DNA of 64,000 bases from Ascaphus truei (lineage: Eukaryota; Chordata; Amphibia; Anura; Ascaphidae): contig CM071570.1 in assembly GCA_036426205.1 (NCBI GenBank), positions 77,266,547 through 77,330,546 on the forward strand, given 5' to 3'. Shown here piece by piece: positions 1 to 12,272 of this stretch; within the stretch, counting starts at the first letter, position 1; the number at the start of each line of letters is the position of its first letter. The notes under the pieces were generated by a model that was not told the DNA's origin, made no database searches, and saw only the letters and a program-made list of their open reading frames with translations. The position numbers were made by a program, and so were the translations under genes.

Positions 1-76
1 AGCGGGACCGGCAACCCCGACCAGCCTTTAACAAAATGTGCAATTCCCCCCCCAGTCGCAGATTGGACCTCTAAGG

Positions 77-1088
77 TGTAGTGAGGGCTGGCTACATGTA
101 CTATGGTGGTGCATACCTGCTTGGAACAGGAGGGCCTGAGTCTCCCGCGGTGGTATGGGGGATAACAGGGCCAGGCTTCTGGGGTATATGCCTCCATTCT
201 CTAGTGGTTGTGGTGCAGCGCCTCCATTCTCTGGCGAAACCTAGGGGATAGGTTGGAATCTTCCCAGAGAAAGCCCTGGTCCCAGGGCGAGAGATTCCAA
301 TCTCACACAGTCTTATATAAAACAGCAGCAAGTCTTTAATGTCCTTTAGCAATGATACAACGCACTTATGCACAGCGGCACACAGCAGTTCATATATCAG
401 CAGTGCACTCCAATTGTATACAGGGGTCTTCCCTCCTCTCCACTCCTCCAAGTTGTACCCTAGCAGGATGGGCTGTAGGAGGCATCAATACCCCTTGCAC
501 CCAACCCAAGAGTATATCCTCTGGGTGAGGCTGGATGTTCTTCCCCTCACCCCCTGAACAGGGTGAGGGGCATTGGTCCACCTCTATAGTTCTGTCCGCT
601 CTACTCAGAGGGGCTCTGAGTATCTCTTCCAAGCACTGTTCTCACTCTAACCATGGCTTCTCCGGTCAGACATTCCGCTCGGCTAGGTCCTACTCGAATT
701 CAGACCAGCACTTCACTCCTCAGCTCCCAGTACATCTCTCTCTCTCTGCTCCAACCGAACTCTCAGACTGACTTCTTCTCTCCCCATACAGAACTGACAC
801 TCTGCTCTCCAGATTCTGACACACCAGCCAGACATTCCAACTCCACCGACTGACAGACACACACACAGGACAGCCCACTAAATAGATACAGCCCTGCCCC
901 TTATGATGTCAGCAGGACCTCCCCTCTGTCTCAGGCCTGCCACAGAGTCAGGGGCCTACCTCTATCACCCATGTCAGGGCTTACTGAGGGGGGGGGGAAA
1001 CCCATGATCACTACTGGCGCTTGCCCTTACCAGGGCTTACTCCAGTAGGAGAAGAATAAGTAGCCCGCTATTTCTTACAGGGGCTACA
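77..1088 (-). mobile_element. probable solo LTR of a retroelement
   Basis: Read on the - strand, the block begins TGTAGCCCCTG and ends CCCTCACTACA, so it has the TG...CA ends of a long terminal repeat, and is about 1 kb long. An ATTAAA-type poly(A) signal (+ strand tttaat near 333) and a TATATAA motif (near 315) lie towards its - strand 3' end. No exact 5-bp target duplication is seen (left flank taagg, right flank ctagt), so the ends may be slightly off or degraded. No gag or pol coding is attached. The open frames inside it look like chance frames. Confidence 0.45.
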
Positions 1089-2000
1089 CTAGTAAAATAT
1101 TTATAAATAAATAAATAAGAGTGATCACATGATTTCTTCAGGGGAGCAGTCACTTGATATCGAGGGCCACAGCGCTTCCGGTACTCAAAGGGTTAAGGCC
1201 CCGCTCCCGGGAAACGTTCCACCAACTGCGCCCTCCAATATACATATATATATATATATATTTTAGAAGCAAGGCAAAACAATTGTATTTTATCTGTATT
1301 TGCGAATCTTTTGCATGTTTTATCTCTTCCTCCCTTTTTCTCTCTCTACCCTCTCTCCTCCTTTTCTCTCTCTCCTCCTTTCTCTCTTCCCCCACGCCCA
1401 CCAGTCTCTCTCACTCCCGCCCTCCCCCCACTAGTCTCTCTCACTCTTCCTCTCCCCCCCAAGTCCCTATCTGTGGAGGAGGGGGAGTCCGTCCTGGTGG
1501 CAGACACTGGAAGTCGTGACTGACTTTCCGGGCCAGACTGCTGGGGTGGGTCGCGTCCACCTCTGCTGTCACCACCGCCACCATCACACTCTCTCTGGCA
1601 CCCTGTTTTGCTGCTCTCCTCCGCAAGCATGCCATCCTCGGGCTGCCGACATCGCGCTCCCTCCTCCACCTCTGCCATTGCTCCCCCTCCTCCACCTCTC
1701 ATCTCTCCACACCCACCTGCTAGACCTTCACCCCCTATCCTGCTGCATCTGAGGCAGCTGGCCCACTCGCCCCCACTCCCCCACCTAGTTTTGACTCTAC
1801 CCGCATCAATTGCCCGCTCTATGGCAGAATGGCACATTTGGTCGCGGCCATTTCGACACGACCAAATGGCCGCATGGGCTCCGCTGTGACTCACCATGCT
1901 GCCGCTGGAATTCCCGTCGCCGGACACTTCTAAGGTAAGTTTAATTACTGTTTAGGGTAGGGCGAAACGGCCGCAATCCAGGTAAGGTAACCAAGAGTTC
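1089..2000. repeat. low-complexity and repeat-derived DNA, no gene
   Basis: This stretch contains an AT dinucleotide run near 1240-1262, a long pyrimidine (CT/C-rich) tract at about 1320-1470, and a G+C-rich block with the short palindrome TTTGGTCG...CGACCAAA near 1840-1870. Long open frames on both strands are explained by the base bias. They show no domain and have overlapping antisense frames. Confidence 0.55.
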
Positions 2001-5000
2001 ATTTTTTATCCCTATTTCTTCTATTTCCTCCTGTAGTTCTGGCAGCACTTCTCACCACATCTCTTTGTGTATGGATGCCCACTGACCCAGAATTCTAGAA
2101 GCAGGGATCTCCTTGTCAACAAACTCCTGACATTGGCCAAGCTTCCCACCTATAAGTACAAAGAGCAGAGTCTGATGGGTGAAGATCCTATGACAGCAGG
2201 AGCACTGTTCAGTCAATGATGCGGTCTCCTATCTGAGCAGTGTTTGCCCACACCAACAGACTGCATTTCCCACCCAGTGGGGGCTAGGTGGGGTACTCTG
2301 CTTGTTATCCCCTAATGGTTCATTTTTAATCAAAATTCACATTTACCCACAGTTCACTCAATAGGGTTTTTAATCTTGTATTCTCTGCTACTGTTTGTTT
2401 GTCCTTTTCCGGTTGGTCTGCAAGGGCCAATTATATGGTGACATATTGGCAAAGCCAGTCAACAGAAATGGTCATGGTAATGACAACATTGCTAATACAA
2501 CCTACAGATTTGCACTGATTTTTATTCTATATTGTTATAAAAATGGTGGGTAATATTATGTATTTTATTCAATCTGGTGCTTCAGGGGTTAATGTGGTTA
2601 CTGGATGCTTTAAAAACACAATATATTGGATGCTTTAAAAATACAATCCACTTCCTGGATCTGTCAAGAGCTCCAAAGTGGACTTAATTGGTGGGTTATC
2701 ACTTATGGCCCACTAAAAGTATGAGACTGATGAGATAAGGGAAGTTGTTTGGCCTGAGATGGGAATAAAATAGATCTACTTTCAAAGCATTCTCTGTAGG
2801 GTTCGGCAAGGTTCAGGGGGGGGGGGGTGGCTAACAAAGTATTCCACACAAGAGTGACTTTATTAAACATTAGTATATCCTGTGACGTCATCTACTGTGC
2901 ATAATAAGAGTTACATATCTCTGATTGTTACAAAAAGGCAGGTCTAACCGTACCACACACTACATGGGTAAGAGGTGCCAAGGACAGATATCCATTTGTC
3001 ACTCAAATTTAGAAGCAAAACGGTTATAATTAGTCTCGTTAAGCTGTCATAATCACCTGAATCTATATATATGACTTACGTGTGTCTAAATATTTGAGAA
3101 AGGAAGATATGAGTGCGTTTATATATTCAGGCAAAGATTTAAACGTATTTTCTAGGAGGTTTTTTTTCTCCTAGAAACCGTCAACCTAGCTGATTTATGA
3201 CAGGGGTGGGCTTATGTGGTTTCAATGGGGAAAAAATAGTACTAAAGTCTTAGCAAGGTAATATGAGAATCAGAATTCAACAGAGGTGTGTTTGGGATCA
3301 AACACTTGAATTTTCATATTTCTACGCCAGTGACATCTTTGGAGGAAAACCAATGAAATGGTAACATACTGTACAGTGATTTCTGTTTTATCCTGTCATT
3401 TTAAGAAACTGTTCTGCATTTTGTAATTGTATGTTCTTGTAATTATCTTTTTCTGTAATCTGAAGCACTGTATTTTTATTTATATTAAACAATTCTTTAA
3501 TAAGTAATGCTTTGGGGCTCTGAATGAACTGTTGCACGTTCTGAAGAGTATTTACATTTTTTGACACATTTTGCTACAACATGTGTGTTAAGTGCATAGT
3601 TTTTCTATAATAAACAGAGACCTGAGACCCTGGCAGATATATTAATTGACATATTTTGCATAATTTCTCAGGTGGTGGAAGCGTATAGATATGATTGCAA
3701 TTGAGTGAGGGGTAAATATTAACTAATTTGAAGTACCTTGCAAAGGAGAAAGGTGAGGTAGCGAGTTGGCTGTGTGTATTAATCCTGGTTGCATATCTAA
3801 GTCACATGCTCACTTGTGTGCTTTTTGTAACAAATCGTATATGGGGACGGATTGAGGGGAGATATTGTTAATTTGAGTGACCTTTGCAAAGTTGAAAAGT
3901 GAGTTAGCTTGCGAGCTATGTATTAACCCTTGTGCCGTACGTGACATACAGAATATCATAAAATTGTATACATCATTTCGCTAGAATACGGACCCAAGAT
4001 TTACAATCTCCTTAAATCACACACAGTGCCACTTGTTTTCCAGCCATATCAGCCAATGTTCTTGCAAAAGTAGTTAATACATATCATGTTGTAGTTCTCA
4101 TAGGTTTCTGGACTCCACAAATGTTTGTTTTTTGTACATTGAAAAATGTTATGTTTATGAACATCATATCACATTGGATGATGTATATATAACCCTCCCA
4201 GCCTAGCTTCTAGGGAGATTACATCAGTGTGTATTATATGGTTACTCCGTATGGGTTATCTTGACCCAGGGGCTGGATTCAGGCGGCTGGGCGATGAGGT
4301 GGCAAAGTTGTAGAATAATGGGCGGCAGGAAATTTTGTAGTGCAACTGTCATTTATTTGTGTCCCCAAGCACAGGGACCGCTCATACACCTTTTGACAAC
4401 GTTGCACTGTATTTTATATCAGACATACATGAATATGGTTCTTCCATTAATGCCCACTCTTAACACTCGAAGGAAGATACATTTGCCCCCCCCCCCCCGC
4501 CCCCCACTTTTTACTTTAGCACCTCTTCGGTATTACTCTGATTTCACTAGGCCCCTACGGGAGTCCTGCTGAGTCTTTCTTATGTGACCCGATACCTTTG
4601 ACCTGTTCGGGAAGTGCCACTTCCATACAGACTGATGAGGGATATAAGTGCAGGTCTGAAGACAGAGATCTGAGTCAGGGATATTTCCGTACTTTTGGCA
4701 TGTTTGTTGTGGGTATAGCTGGAATGAAGGTAGTGCACGCACTCAAACAAAAAGGGTGAAAGTGGGATACTTAACCGCCGGTGCGCTGGTTCTGGGGAGC
4801 TTTTTTTCTTCACTTGTTGTGGGTATAGATTCATATCAATTTCAGCCTTATTCTGCTTTCTTCTACTATCTTCTTACATATCCCTGATACGTTGCTGGCA
4901 CCAGTGCTGGATTACCCAATACAGTAGGCACACTAGGGACGTGCCTACGGGCCCCCAAGGTTAGGGGGTACCTGTAGGTTCCGTAGGTGACCCTTATATA

Positions 5001-5790
5001 CAGTCAGTTTTATTAAAGAAAAAAGAAGAAATACATTTGGATCCTCCAAAGTTAGGACCCCCCGTAGGTGGACTATAGTCGGTATTATTGAAAGCAATAA
5101 GAATAAATAAAGTGAATAATATGTAAAAATAATGCTTTTTCTTATTCTAAGGAATTTAAATACAGTAATTAATACAATAATCTCTGCATGTAATTTTGAC
5201 GTCTGATTCCACTGGAGCAGGTCATGTGGTCCGTACACTACTCGTCTGTTACGTGTTTGGCTTCCGCTCCTGGAAGAGTCCCGGCTGTATGGTACAGATG
5301 TGTAACCATGTGTTTACATGCTGCAGCCTGCACATCATATGTTGTCACGCGTATCTTGCTCCCTGTCCCAGTCTGTTTAGACCTCCGTCTAGGCAAGTTT
5401 TTTTTTTTACATTTCATTTAGTTTTATTTTCATTTAGTGATTTTCAGCTTTTCTCCAATTCCTTTTCTTTGATTTTATATTTGTTATCATTTCATTCAAT
5501 TTACAATCAATATCATTTTTGTATTTTCGGAATCCAGTTTTTCTTTTACAACTTTACAAGTCCTTGTTATGGTCTAAAAAAATAAAAATAGAGCAGTATT
5601 AATGTGTTTTTTGTTTTTTTTTTAGATTTCAATCTTAAAATATACATTAGAATGTAAAAAAAAACTTGTAAATAAAATAATAGTACAATAATCCTGTTTT
5701 CCATTAAAAAAAAAAGTGTTGTAATTGTAGCACATGTACCCCCACCCTCTAGGAGATACATGTTGCAGCTACAGGTGTTATGGTGCAGCA
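2000..5790. other. A+T-rich non-coding DNA without recognisable gene
   Basis: I see no spliced exon, RNA gene or complete transposon here. It holds homopolymer runs (G near 2816-2827, C near 4484-4502), short duplicated phrases such as TTGTTGTGGGTATAG (near 4703 and 4815), and a phrase near 3200 (acaggggtgggcttatg) that recurs in variant form near 8286. It probably lies upstream of, or within, a long intron of the eIF4A3 gene. Confidence 0.5.
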
Positions 5791-5799
5791 TACTTGTGA

Positions 5800-7160
5800 G
5801 CAGGGCCGCCAACAGAAATCATGGGGCCCAGGACAAATGAAAGGAGCGGCACCCCCCCAACCCATAGCGCACCTACCAATTTTTAGAGCACAACTTTTAC
5901 TTAACCCCCCAATACATGTAAAAATAGACCCCAAACGCCACCAAATACATATAAAAAATATACCCCCACCACCCAATACATATAAAAATATACCCCAAAC
6001 CCCCCAATACAATTATAAAATACACCCCCAATACAAATAAAAATCAGACTTACCTTGTGGATGGTCTCAGGTCAGGCACGGTGGGACTGCGGGGTGGGTG
6101 GCCGGTGGCTGTGGGAGGGCCGGTGGCTGTGAAGGGGGGCTGCAGGATGGCTGGGGGGGGAGGGTGACTGCGGATAGGGTTGCCAGGTGGCGTGTCCAAA
6201 AAATACTGGACACAATGCTAAAATATGCGAGACCCTCCCAATACATCTAAAAATATATACCCCCCCAAAACATCTAAAAAAAATATACCACATTCCCCCC
6301 AAATACATCTAAAAAAATATACCCCACTCCCCCCCATACATATAAAAAAATACCCCAACCTCCCCAATACATATAAAAAATACCCCAACCCCCCCAATAA
6401 GTATAAAAAATACCCCAACCCCCCCCCAATACATATATATAAAAATCAGACTTACCTTGGGGATGATCTCAGGTCAGGCCGGTGGCTGTGGGGGTTGGCG
6501 GTGCTGCTGGGGGCTGTGACTGCGGTGGGGCGATGCTGTGGGAGGGAGCCGGCAGCTGCGGGGGGTGGCGGTGCAGGGAGGGGCAATGCTGCGGAGGTGA
6601 CAGTGCTGCAGGGGGAGCGATGCTGCGGGGGTGGCGGTGCTGTGGGGGAGGGGGCTGGGGGGACTGCGGGGACGGCCCGGTGCTGAGGGGGGGGGGGGGG
6701 CGGTGGGGGGCCCCGGTGCTAGGGGGGGTGGTGGGACTGCAGAGGGCCCAATGCTGCAGGGGGTGGCGGGTCTGCGGGGGATAGCAAATGTCCCGGTGCT
6801 GCGGGTGGACCCGATGCTGTGGGGGGGGGGGTGGCGGGACTGCGGGGGCTGGCGGGGCGGGCGGGGGCGGCGGGGGGGGGGTGGGGGGGGGCGGGACGGC
6901 CGTGTGGTGGGGGGGGGGGGGGGCGATGCTGCCCCGCTGCAGACACCTGTCCCACAATGCTGTTCCCATGCGCGCCGGGCCTCCTCACGCAGACGCGCCA
7001 GAAGCTTGGCCCAGCTGACTTCCGGCGCTGCCAACAGGGAGACCTGGCGCCGGGTGCAGCGTGTTTTTTTTATTTCTTATTAAATTAATGGGCACGGCCG
7101 CACAGGGAGCCCGGGCCCTCCTGACCCACAGGGCCCGGGACACCAGTACCCTCTGTCCCC
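5800..7160. repeat. composite G/C-rich repeat with internal tandem arrays
   Basis: The block starts at a gggccgccaacag motif and ends at an inverted-looking cccctgttggtgggactgcc motif, which suggests a single interspersed element. Inside, a ~20-24-bp unit around CCCCCAATACATATAAAAAA is tandemly repeated at about 5896-6042 and again at 6225-6450. Each array is followed by the same flank (aaaaatcagacttacctt), so a ~400-bp segment appears duplicated. From 6480 to 6960 the + strand is extremely G-rich, with many G runs of 6 to 13. Overlapping open frames on both strands follow from the base bias. Confidence 0.6.
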
Positions 7161-7161
7161 C

Positions 7162-8446
7162 CTGTTGGTGGGACTGCCTGTGAGGGTTCAGGAGAGCTGA
7201 GTTGTTTGCGATGATATGGAGACCAGGACAGGCTTTTGATGATCACTGACATTCTTCACTCAGTGCTTAGCGCCTCCAGCTGTAGTGGGCTCCAGGGTGC
7301 TCAGAGATCAGTCCCCACAAAAGCACACTTATTTCCTCCTGCCCAGGGACTGACACTCAGACAGGTGTATGAGGAAATCAATGAGGTCTTTATTCAGCAG
7401 TCACTGTAGATCTTTCTTACAGCGGTGCATAGGGTCATCAGAGGATCCCAGGCCTCTGGATGGTGCGTGCTCTTGAGTCTGCGGCCTTAAGCTCTTCAGG
7501 CCAGTCAGCCATGAGGCCTGACTGGCCTCTCCCACTCCCAGTAGGGAGGAGAGGGTACTCTCTCCCACTCCTTAGGAAGGAGGGGAACAAACTGACTAAA
7601 TTTGGCACTGTATGTATATGTATATAAGTGTCAAAAGGAGTGCTAGTGAGCGTTGCTAAATGTATACAACAACAAAAACAAGCAAAAATGCCCAAAGCTA
7701 CTGAAAATGGTGCTTTTTTCTGTCCTTGCAGGCGAGGCAGTGAGCGCGCTCAGGGGGCGGGGCAAAGGCGGAGCGGAGGCGTGCCAGGAGACGGAGCGGG
7801 AGGCGGGGCTATTCCCCCGCTCCCATTGGATGGGAGCGGTCACGTGACCGCTCCTCCGCTTCCCAGAGCGGCAAATTTGAAACCTGCCTGTCTCTGCAAA
7901 GTTTCTGAGCCTCCGCACACATCAGCGCGCATTCGGAGGGGGAAACTATAGCCGCGCTGATGACAGATGCAGGGGCTTTGTGCATCTGCTCAGCGTGACT
8001 CAGCCCGCCTCAGCGACGCTTAAACTTACTATGTCCCGGGCCTTACACTGACTGGTGGATTGATTGAAACTGAAAGGCGGCCACTTAGTGAACAAAGGGA
8101 AGCAGGATTTTGCTGATCAATCACGGGAGAACTAATCAATCGGCAGCTTAGGAAATTAGTTTTAAATAAAGGTTGGCAAAGGCTGCATATATTTAAAACA
8201 ATATATATATTTTTTTATTTTTTTAAAGTGCTGCTTGGACTGCCTCTTTATATTGTAAAAATCTCAGCCAGAGCTGACTGAAGACAGGGGCGGGCTTATG
8301 TTATTTCCAATGGAAGGCTTTTGGCATAAATACTTGAAAATTTTTATTTCAACTAAGGGCGTGTCCAGTCTGGAACACGTGAAATCTCAATTTCCACTCA
8401 AGACCCTATGGGAAAAGATCTGATCAATGTTAGACGATAACGTAAG
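7162..8446. repeat. repeat-derived intergenic DNA with CpG-rich palindrome
   Basis: No gene is seen. The part from about 7735 to 8040 is G+C and CpG rich and contains the near-perfect palindrome GGAGCGGTCACGTGACCGCTCC near 7830-7855, typical of a palindromic interspersed element. The rest is A+T-rich without recognisable features. Confidence 0.4.
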
Positions 8447-8871
8447 TGTGACAGGGTGAATGAACGTCACCAGCCATATACCTGGCAAACCTATGTTTAG
8501 GCTTGCAGTGCAGCAGTGACAAGGTTAAGTTTCAGGTGAGAAGGGCTGCTTAATTAGTCTGACCCCAGCTGCATAATGAAGGTGTTTTAAAACACCCAGG
8601 CTGTACACAAATGCAAGCTAGCTGGTGAGGAGACAGGACTGATACTGAAGAGACTGCTATAAGGTCTGTTTTTCAAAGTACATGTGTGATAACTGTCTGT
8701 GTCCTATATGCTGAAGAGAAGCTGCCTTGTTTTCTATGCTTAAGAGAAGCTATTTTGTTTTTGTATGCTGAAGAGAAGCTATTTTGTTTTTGTGTGCTGT
8801 ATGTTTTTAAGGCTCAATAAATAAGCCTTATCACGAGAACCCGCGTGTGTGGTTGCATGTACCCTGCAACA
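8447..8871 (+). mobile_element. solo LTR with 5-bp target-site duplication
   Basis: The element starts TGTGACAGGG and ends CCTGCAACA (TG...CA). It is flanked on both sides by GTAAG (8442-8446 and 8872-8876), a 5-bp target-site duplication. It is 425 bp long with an AATAAA poly(A) signal at 8816-8821 near its 3' end, which fixes the orientation. A ~28-bp unit containing GCTGAAGAGAAGCT is repeated about three times at 8706-8800. No internal retroviral or gypsy region is present, so this is best read as the product of LTR-LTR recombination. Its superfamily (ERV or gypsy) cannot be settled from the LTR alone. Confidence 0.85.
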
Positions 8872-9330
8872 GTAAGTTAGATTCTTTGTTTATCCTTATT
8901 ATTTTGATGAAACAGTCTGCATTTATTATTTTTTGTTTCAATTTTTTTATTGTTTTTTGAGAGAATGACATCAAATAACAGGTTTCAACATACATCTGTT
9001 ACAACTTCACAGTGTATAAAAGGAGAAAATATTAAACATTATATTACAACATAAATAAAACTCTTGTTGTCTTCTTTTTCTTATAAATTAACTTACATCT
9101 GTTGAATTCTACAAAACAGTTGTATATATTTTTCTTTTTGAAATTTTAACAACCTCTTTAGGAAGCAGCCGCTTCCGGGCATTTCTCTCATAGAAAATCA
9201 AGGATAGTGGAGAAAAAAGCAAGAAAGAAGAGGGAGGGGGAGTGGGTGGGGAAGGGGAAATGAGAGGAGAGGGTTTGGGGGGGGGGGTGGCCTATTAACT
9301 CCCATCTTGTATGGTCCCTATGTTTTATTG

Positions 9331-9593
9331 TTAGTTGTCTGGCCATACTGACCAAACCTTATGGAACTTATCAACCTTTTGACTCAGCTGTGCCGAGAGG
9401 AGTCTTATTTCCTTGACCCGTCTCAGTAAGTCTGCTTGGAGGGGGGATTAATTTTTTTCCATGCCGCGGCTACCGAGCATCAAGCTGCAGTGAGGACGTG
9501 GCTTATTATTTTGTTCTCTTGGGGTTGAAGGTCCTCTATTGGTTTAGCTAGCACCAGGACCAGCGGGTCCACCTCTATCTCTAGCCCATTATA
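9331..9593 (-). pseudogene. remnant of L1 ORF2 C-terminal end
   Basis: Downstream of the endonuclease stop, the - strand reads (with an in-frame stop and a frameshift) segments such as CSVAAAWKKINPPSKQ and FHKVWSVWPDN followed by TAA at 9331-9333. These match the pattern of the extreme C-terminal end of amphibian and fish L1 ORF2 proteins. Its position directly after the endonuclease domain shows that the reverse transcriptase and most of the C-terminal domain were deleted. Confidence 0.6.
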
Positions 9594-10547
9594 TCATTTT
9601 TGCTTAGCTTTTTTCTTATATGATGCTATGGAAATAATAGTCCCTCTTATTGTAGCCTTATGGGCTTCCCATAGCATTGCTGGTGACTCTACGGAGCCCT
9701 TATTCAGCGTAAAATATTCTCTGAGTTTTTGTTTAATGTCTATTTCTACATCTATTTGGTTCAACAGAGAATCGTTTAATTTCCAATTATATTGAGTGCT
9801 TTTACTGAAGGGGAGAGAGAGTACTAGTGAGACCGGAGCGTGGTCCGACCATGATATTGACCCTATATCTGACTGGTAGGATGCCTGGAGAACATCTTTG
9901 GTTCCCAGAAAATAATCAATCTTTGAATAGGTCTGGTGCGGGGGTGAGTAGAACGTGTAGTCCCTCTGGCCCTGGTGCTGCGCTCTCCAAATATCTATAA
10001 GCGAGTATTCTTTTAAAATGTTTCTAAAGTCTTTCGCATTTTTTTCAGTGATGCGTGGGTGAGACTTTCCTTGTGCACTTGTTCTGTCTAGTTCTGGGGT
10101 GACTATCATATTCATATCTCCTCCTATCAGTAGTATGGTTCTTGGCTGGGGGGATATGTTATCACATAGGTCCCTTAAAAATTTTGCTTGCCCATCATTT
10201 GGGGAGTATACGTTCACTAGGACTATTTCTACCCCAGTGAATGAGCCATATAGAATTAAGTATCTACCTTCTGGGTCTGATACCGCTTTTTTTAGGGTGA
10301 ATGGTGTGTTATGTTTGAATAATATAGCCACCCCTCGTTTTTTTGTTGTACAAGACACGTAATATGCTTGGGGGTAGTCTTTTTTGAAGGTGTTTGGGGG
10401 TGATGTAGTATTAAAATGGGTTTCCTGAAGGAATAGTATATCTCCTTTTGTTTTTTTGAGTTCCTGGAGAGCCAGTCTTCTCTTAATCACTGAATTTAGC
10501 CCCTTTACGTTAAGGGACACTATCTTTAGGGATGTTTTACTAACCAT
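9594..10547 (-). pseudogene. L1 ORF2 endonuclease domain, truncated
   Basis: The frame encodes 317 residues resembling the N-terminal apurinic/apyrimidinic-like endonuclease domain of L1 ORF2, which nicks target DNA for target-primed reverse transcription. Visible motifs are SLNVKGLN (about residue 11, catalytic Asn), QETHF (about 41-45, catalytic Glu), GGDMNM (about 142), YSKIDYF (about 208) and the terminal SWSDHAP catalytic motif (about 232). The frame ends at a TGA straight after the domain instead of running into the reverse transcriptase. A full ORF2 would be well over 1000 residues. The domain is surprisingly intact, which suggests a fairly young insertion. Confidence 0.85.
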
Positions 10548-11269
10548 TTTCCCTTTTTTAGTTGGGCAGGGTCTTGAGATCCCTCCACTTTCCCAGGGTG
10601 GAGGGGCATCCTACCTTCTTCCTTTGCGTGCGTGTCTAGCTGAAGTCTGTGTGTCTTTTTGGCGTCGACAGTTTTGAGTCTTCTAGTCTCTGCGTGTTCT
10701 GCGCTGGGAAGGGTTAGCTTGGAGACGAGCTGATTGGACACCTGGGGAGGGGGAGACAGAGGGGCAGGAGAGAGGAAAAAGAAAAGAGAAATAGGGCGAT
10801 AATAACGCCCTAACATAGTAACCCCCACCACTCTAAGGGTGAGGGGGACGGACATATTGCCCTCTGGAGACTTCTCGGTGAGTCTGGTTCCGGAATCCAC
10901 CAAGGAGGTCCCGAAGCCCCTCCAGGGTATTCAGAGATCAATCGAGACCATGCATAACACTGGAAATCAACAATTTAACACTTTATATAACCACTCGTTA
11001 CCCGTTGAGGGTATTAAAGGCTTAACATTGTTTAACCTACTGAACAGTTTCTAGTCTTTTCCATTACTCTAGATTTGACATAGCCATCCCAGATTCCTTA
11101 CGAACATTTCTAGCTTTCACCACAAGGTGGAGCCAGAGGATTAATTCTAGACAACATCTATACATGAATTTTAACATTGACAGTGATAAGAAACAGTATA
11201 TCAGTACATCCCAATGACACCGTTCTAGGGATGATATTTTCCACTTCCTCCGTTTGAGTCCGGTCTCGT

Positions 11270-11505
11270 TCAGGTAAAGACCTGTGCCAGCCCCCCTTCC
11301 CCCCCAAAACCCAAAACCCACCCCCCCACCCACGACCCGCATCTGGGGCTGAGACCCATTCTTCGGGGAACTTGCGGGGGGGGAAGGGGGGACGGAGGGT
11401 GGGGAGGGGGGAACAGGGGGTGAACAAGGGGGCGTGGAAGGGGGAGCAAGGGTCTGTGTGTCTGTGTGTCTGTGTGTCTGTGTGTCTGTGTGTCTGTGCA
11501 CTCAA
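11270..11505. repeat. G/C-strand-biased low complexity and octamer microsatellite
   Basis: A C-rich then G-rich segment (11280-11450) is followed by about six copies of the 8-bp unit GTGTCTGT at roughly 11453-11499. The open frames reported across it are translations of this repeat. Confidence 0.75.
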
Positions 11506-12156
11506 AGTGAAGTGTATTTATGTACCTGCAACAATTTAGGGGTAGCTGTATTCTGTAAAATTTAAAATCAGAAGTACTGCAATATTGTATTATTAATTTA
11601 AAAAATATATATAAAACTGTAATTGGTTTATAAAATAAAGTACATTTTAAACTTAGACTGACTTAAAGACTACATTTCCCCCTCCCTCCCTGAAGCCTAT
11701 TAACGTGTGTAATATTGGTGTTTTGCCTTGTTTGCATTTCCTGTTTGTTTTTATTTGATATGTTTCGTGTTAAAAATCATGATTTTCTTAATATCTCTAG
11801 TTTTTGAGATTAGACTGCTCTGGGGAGAGCTCAATTGTAACCTCCCGGTTACCATTGCAAATGCTTACATCTCCTGAACAGATCATCAGATTTTAAGAAT
11901 AAACAGTGTTGGAAAGGACAAAGATAGATCGATTTTTAGTAAGCAAAAAAATAAAATGCTAAATAATGGCGATCAGTGCAAACTATTACTCAAAGCCTTG
12001 TGCAAACAAGTTATTAATTCTTTCAGGGTTAGAGCAGCCTGTGGCATTGCTGTTTGGACAGACCCGTTCGCTAAAGTTGCACCTGTCTCGCATGGAGTGC
12101 TCGCTCATGCTCTCATCTTCTCATGCTCTCATGTTCTCATGCTCCTGTACTCACAG

Positions 12157-12272
12157 GTAGACTGGTTGACAGAGAAAATGAGGGAGGCCAACTTCACAGT
12201 TTCATCAATGCACGGTGACATGCCACAGAAGGAGAGAGAGTCAATCATGAAGGAATTCAGATCTGGAGCAAG
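12157..12272 (+). CDS. eif4a3: eif4a3 exon (VDWLTEKM...RSGA)
   Basis: This 116-nt exon starts after CTCACAG and begins GTA GAC TGG (VDW). It carries 38 codons plus the first two bases of a split serine codon. It ends AGCAAG with donor GCAAGT, a GC instead of a GT donor. Confidence 0.92.

Larger units (their letters stand above)
8925..11180 (-). mobile_element. L1-type LINE, internally deleted
   Basis: On the - strand this reads as: a non-coding 5' segment (right part, about 10550-11180, boundary uncertain), an ORF2 endonuclease domain (9594-10547), a remnant of the ORF2 C-terminal end (9331-9593), and an A-rich 3' untranslated tail ending near 8925. The central reverse transcriptase of a normal L1 ORF2 is missing, so the copy cannot move by itself. 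It sits upstream of the eIF4A3 exons and is oriented against that gene. Confidence 0.8.

Noticed and set aside
1346..1927. 193-codon - strand open frame (and overlapping + strand frames)
   Set aside because: Lies over CT/GA-biased low-complexity DNA, is rich in Arg/Glu/Gly, has no domain, and both strands are open at once.
6469..7083. Several 150-186-codon frames on both strands
   Set aside because: Pro/His/Arg or Gly-rich translations of a G-run repeat; no coding signature.
11064..11505. Frames of 115-145 codons on the - strand
   Set aside because: Cover an octamer microsatellite and G/C runs next to the L1; purely compositional.
11956..12156. Extension of the eIF4A3 frame upstream with a Met at 11956
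   Set aside because: The match to eIF4A3 begins exactly at a CACAG acceptor (12157); upstream residues are unrelated, so this is intron.
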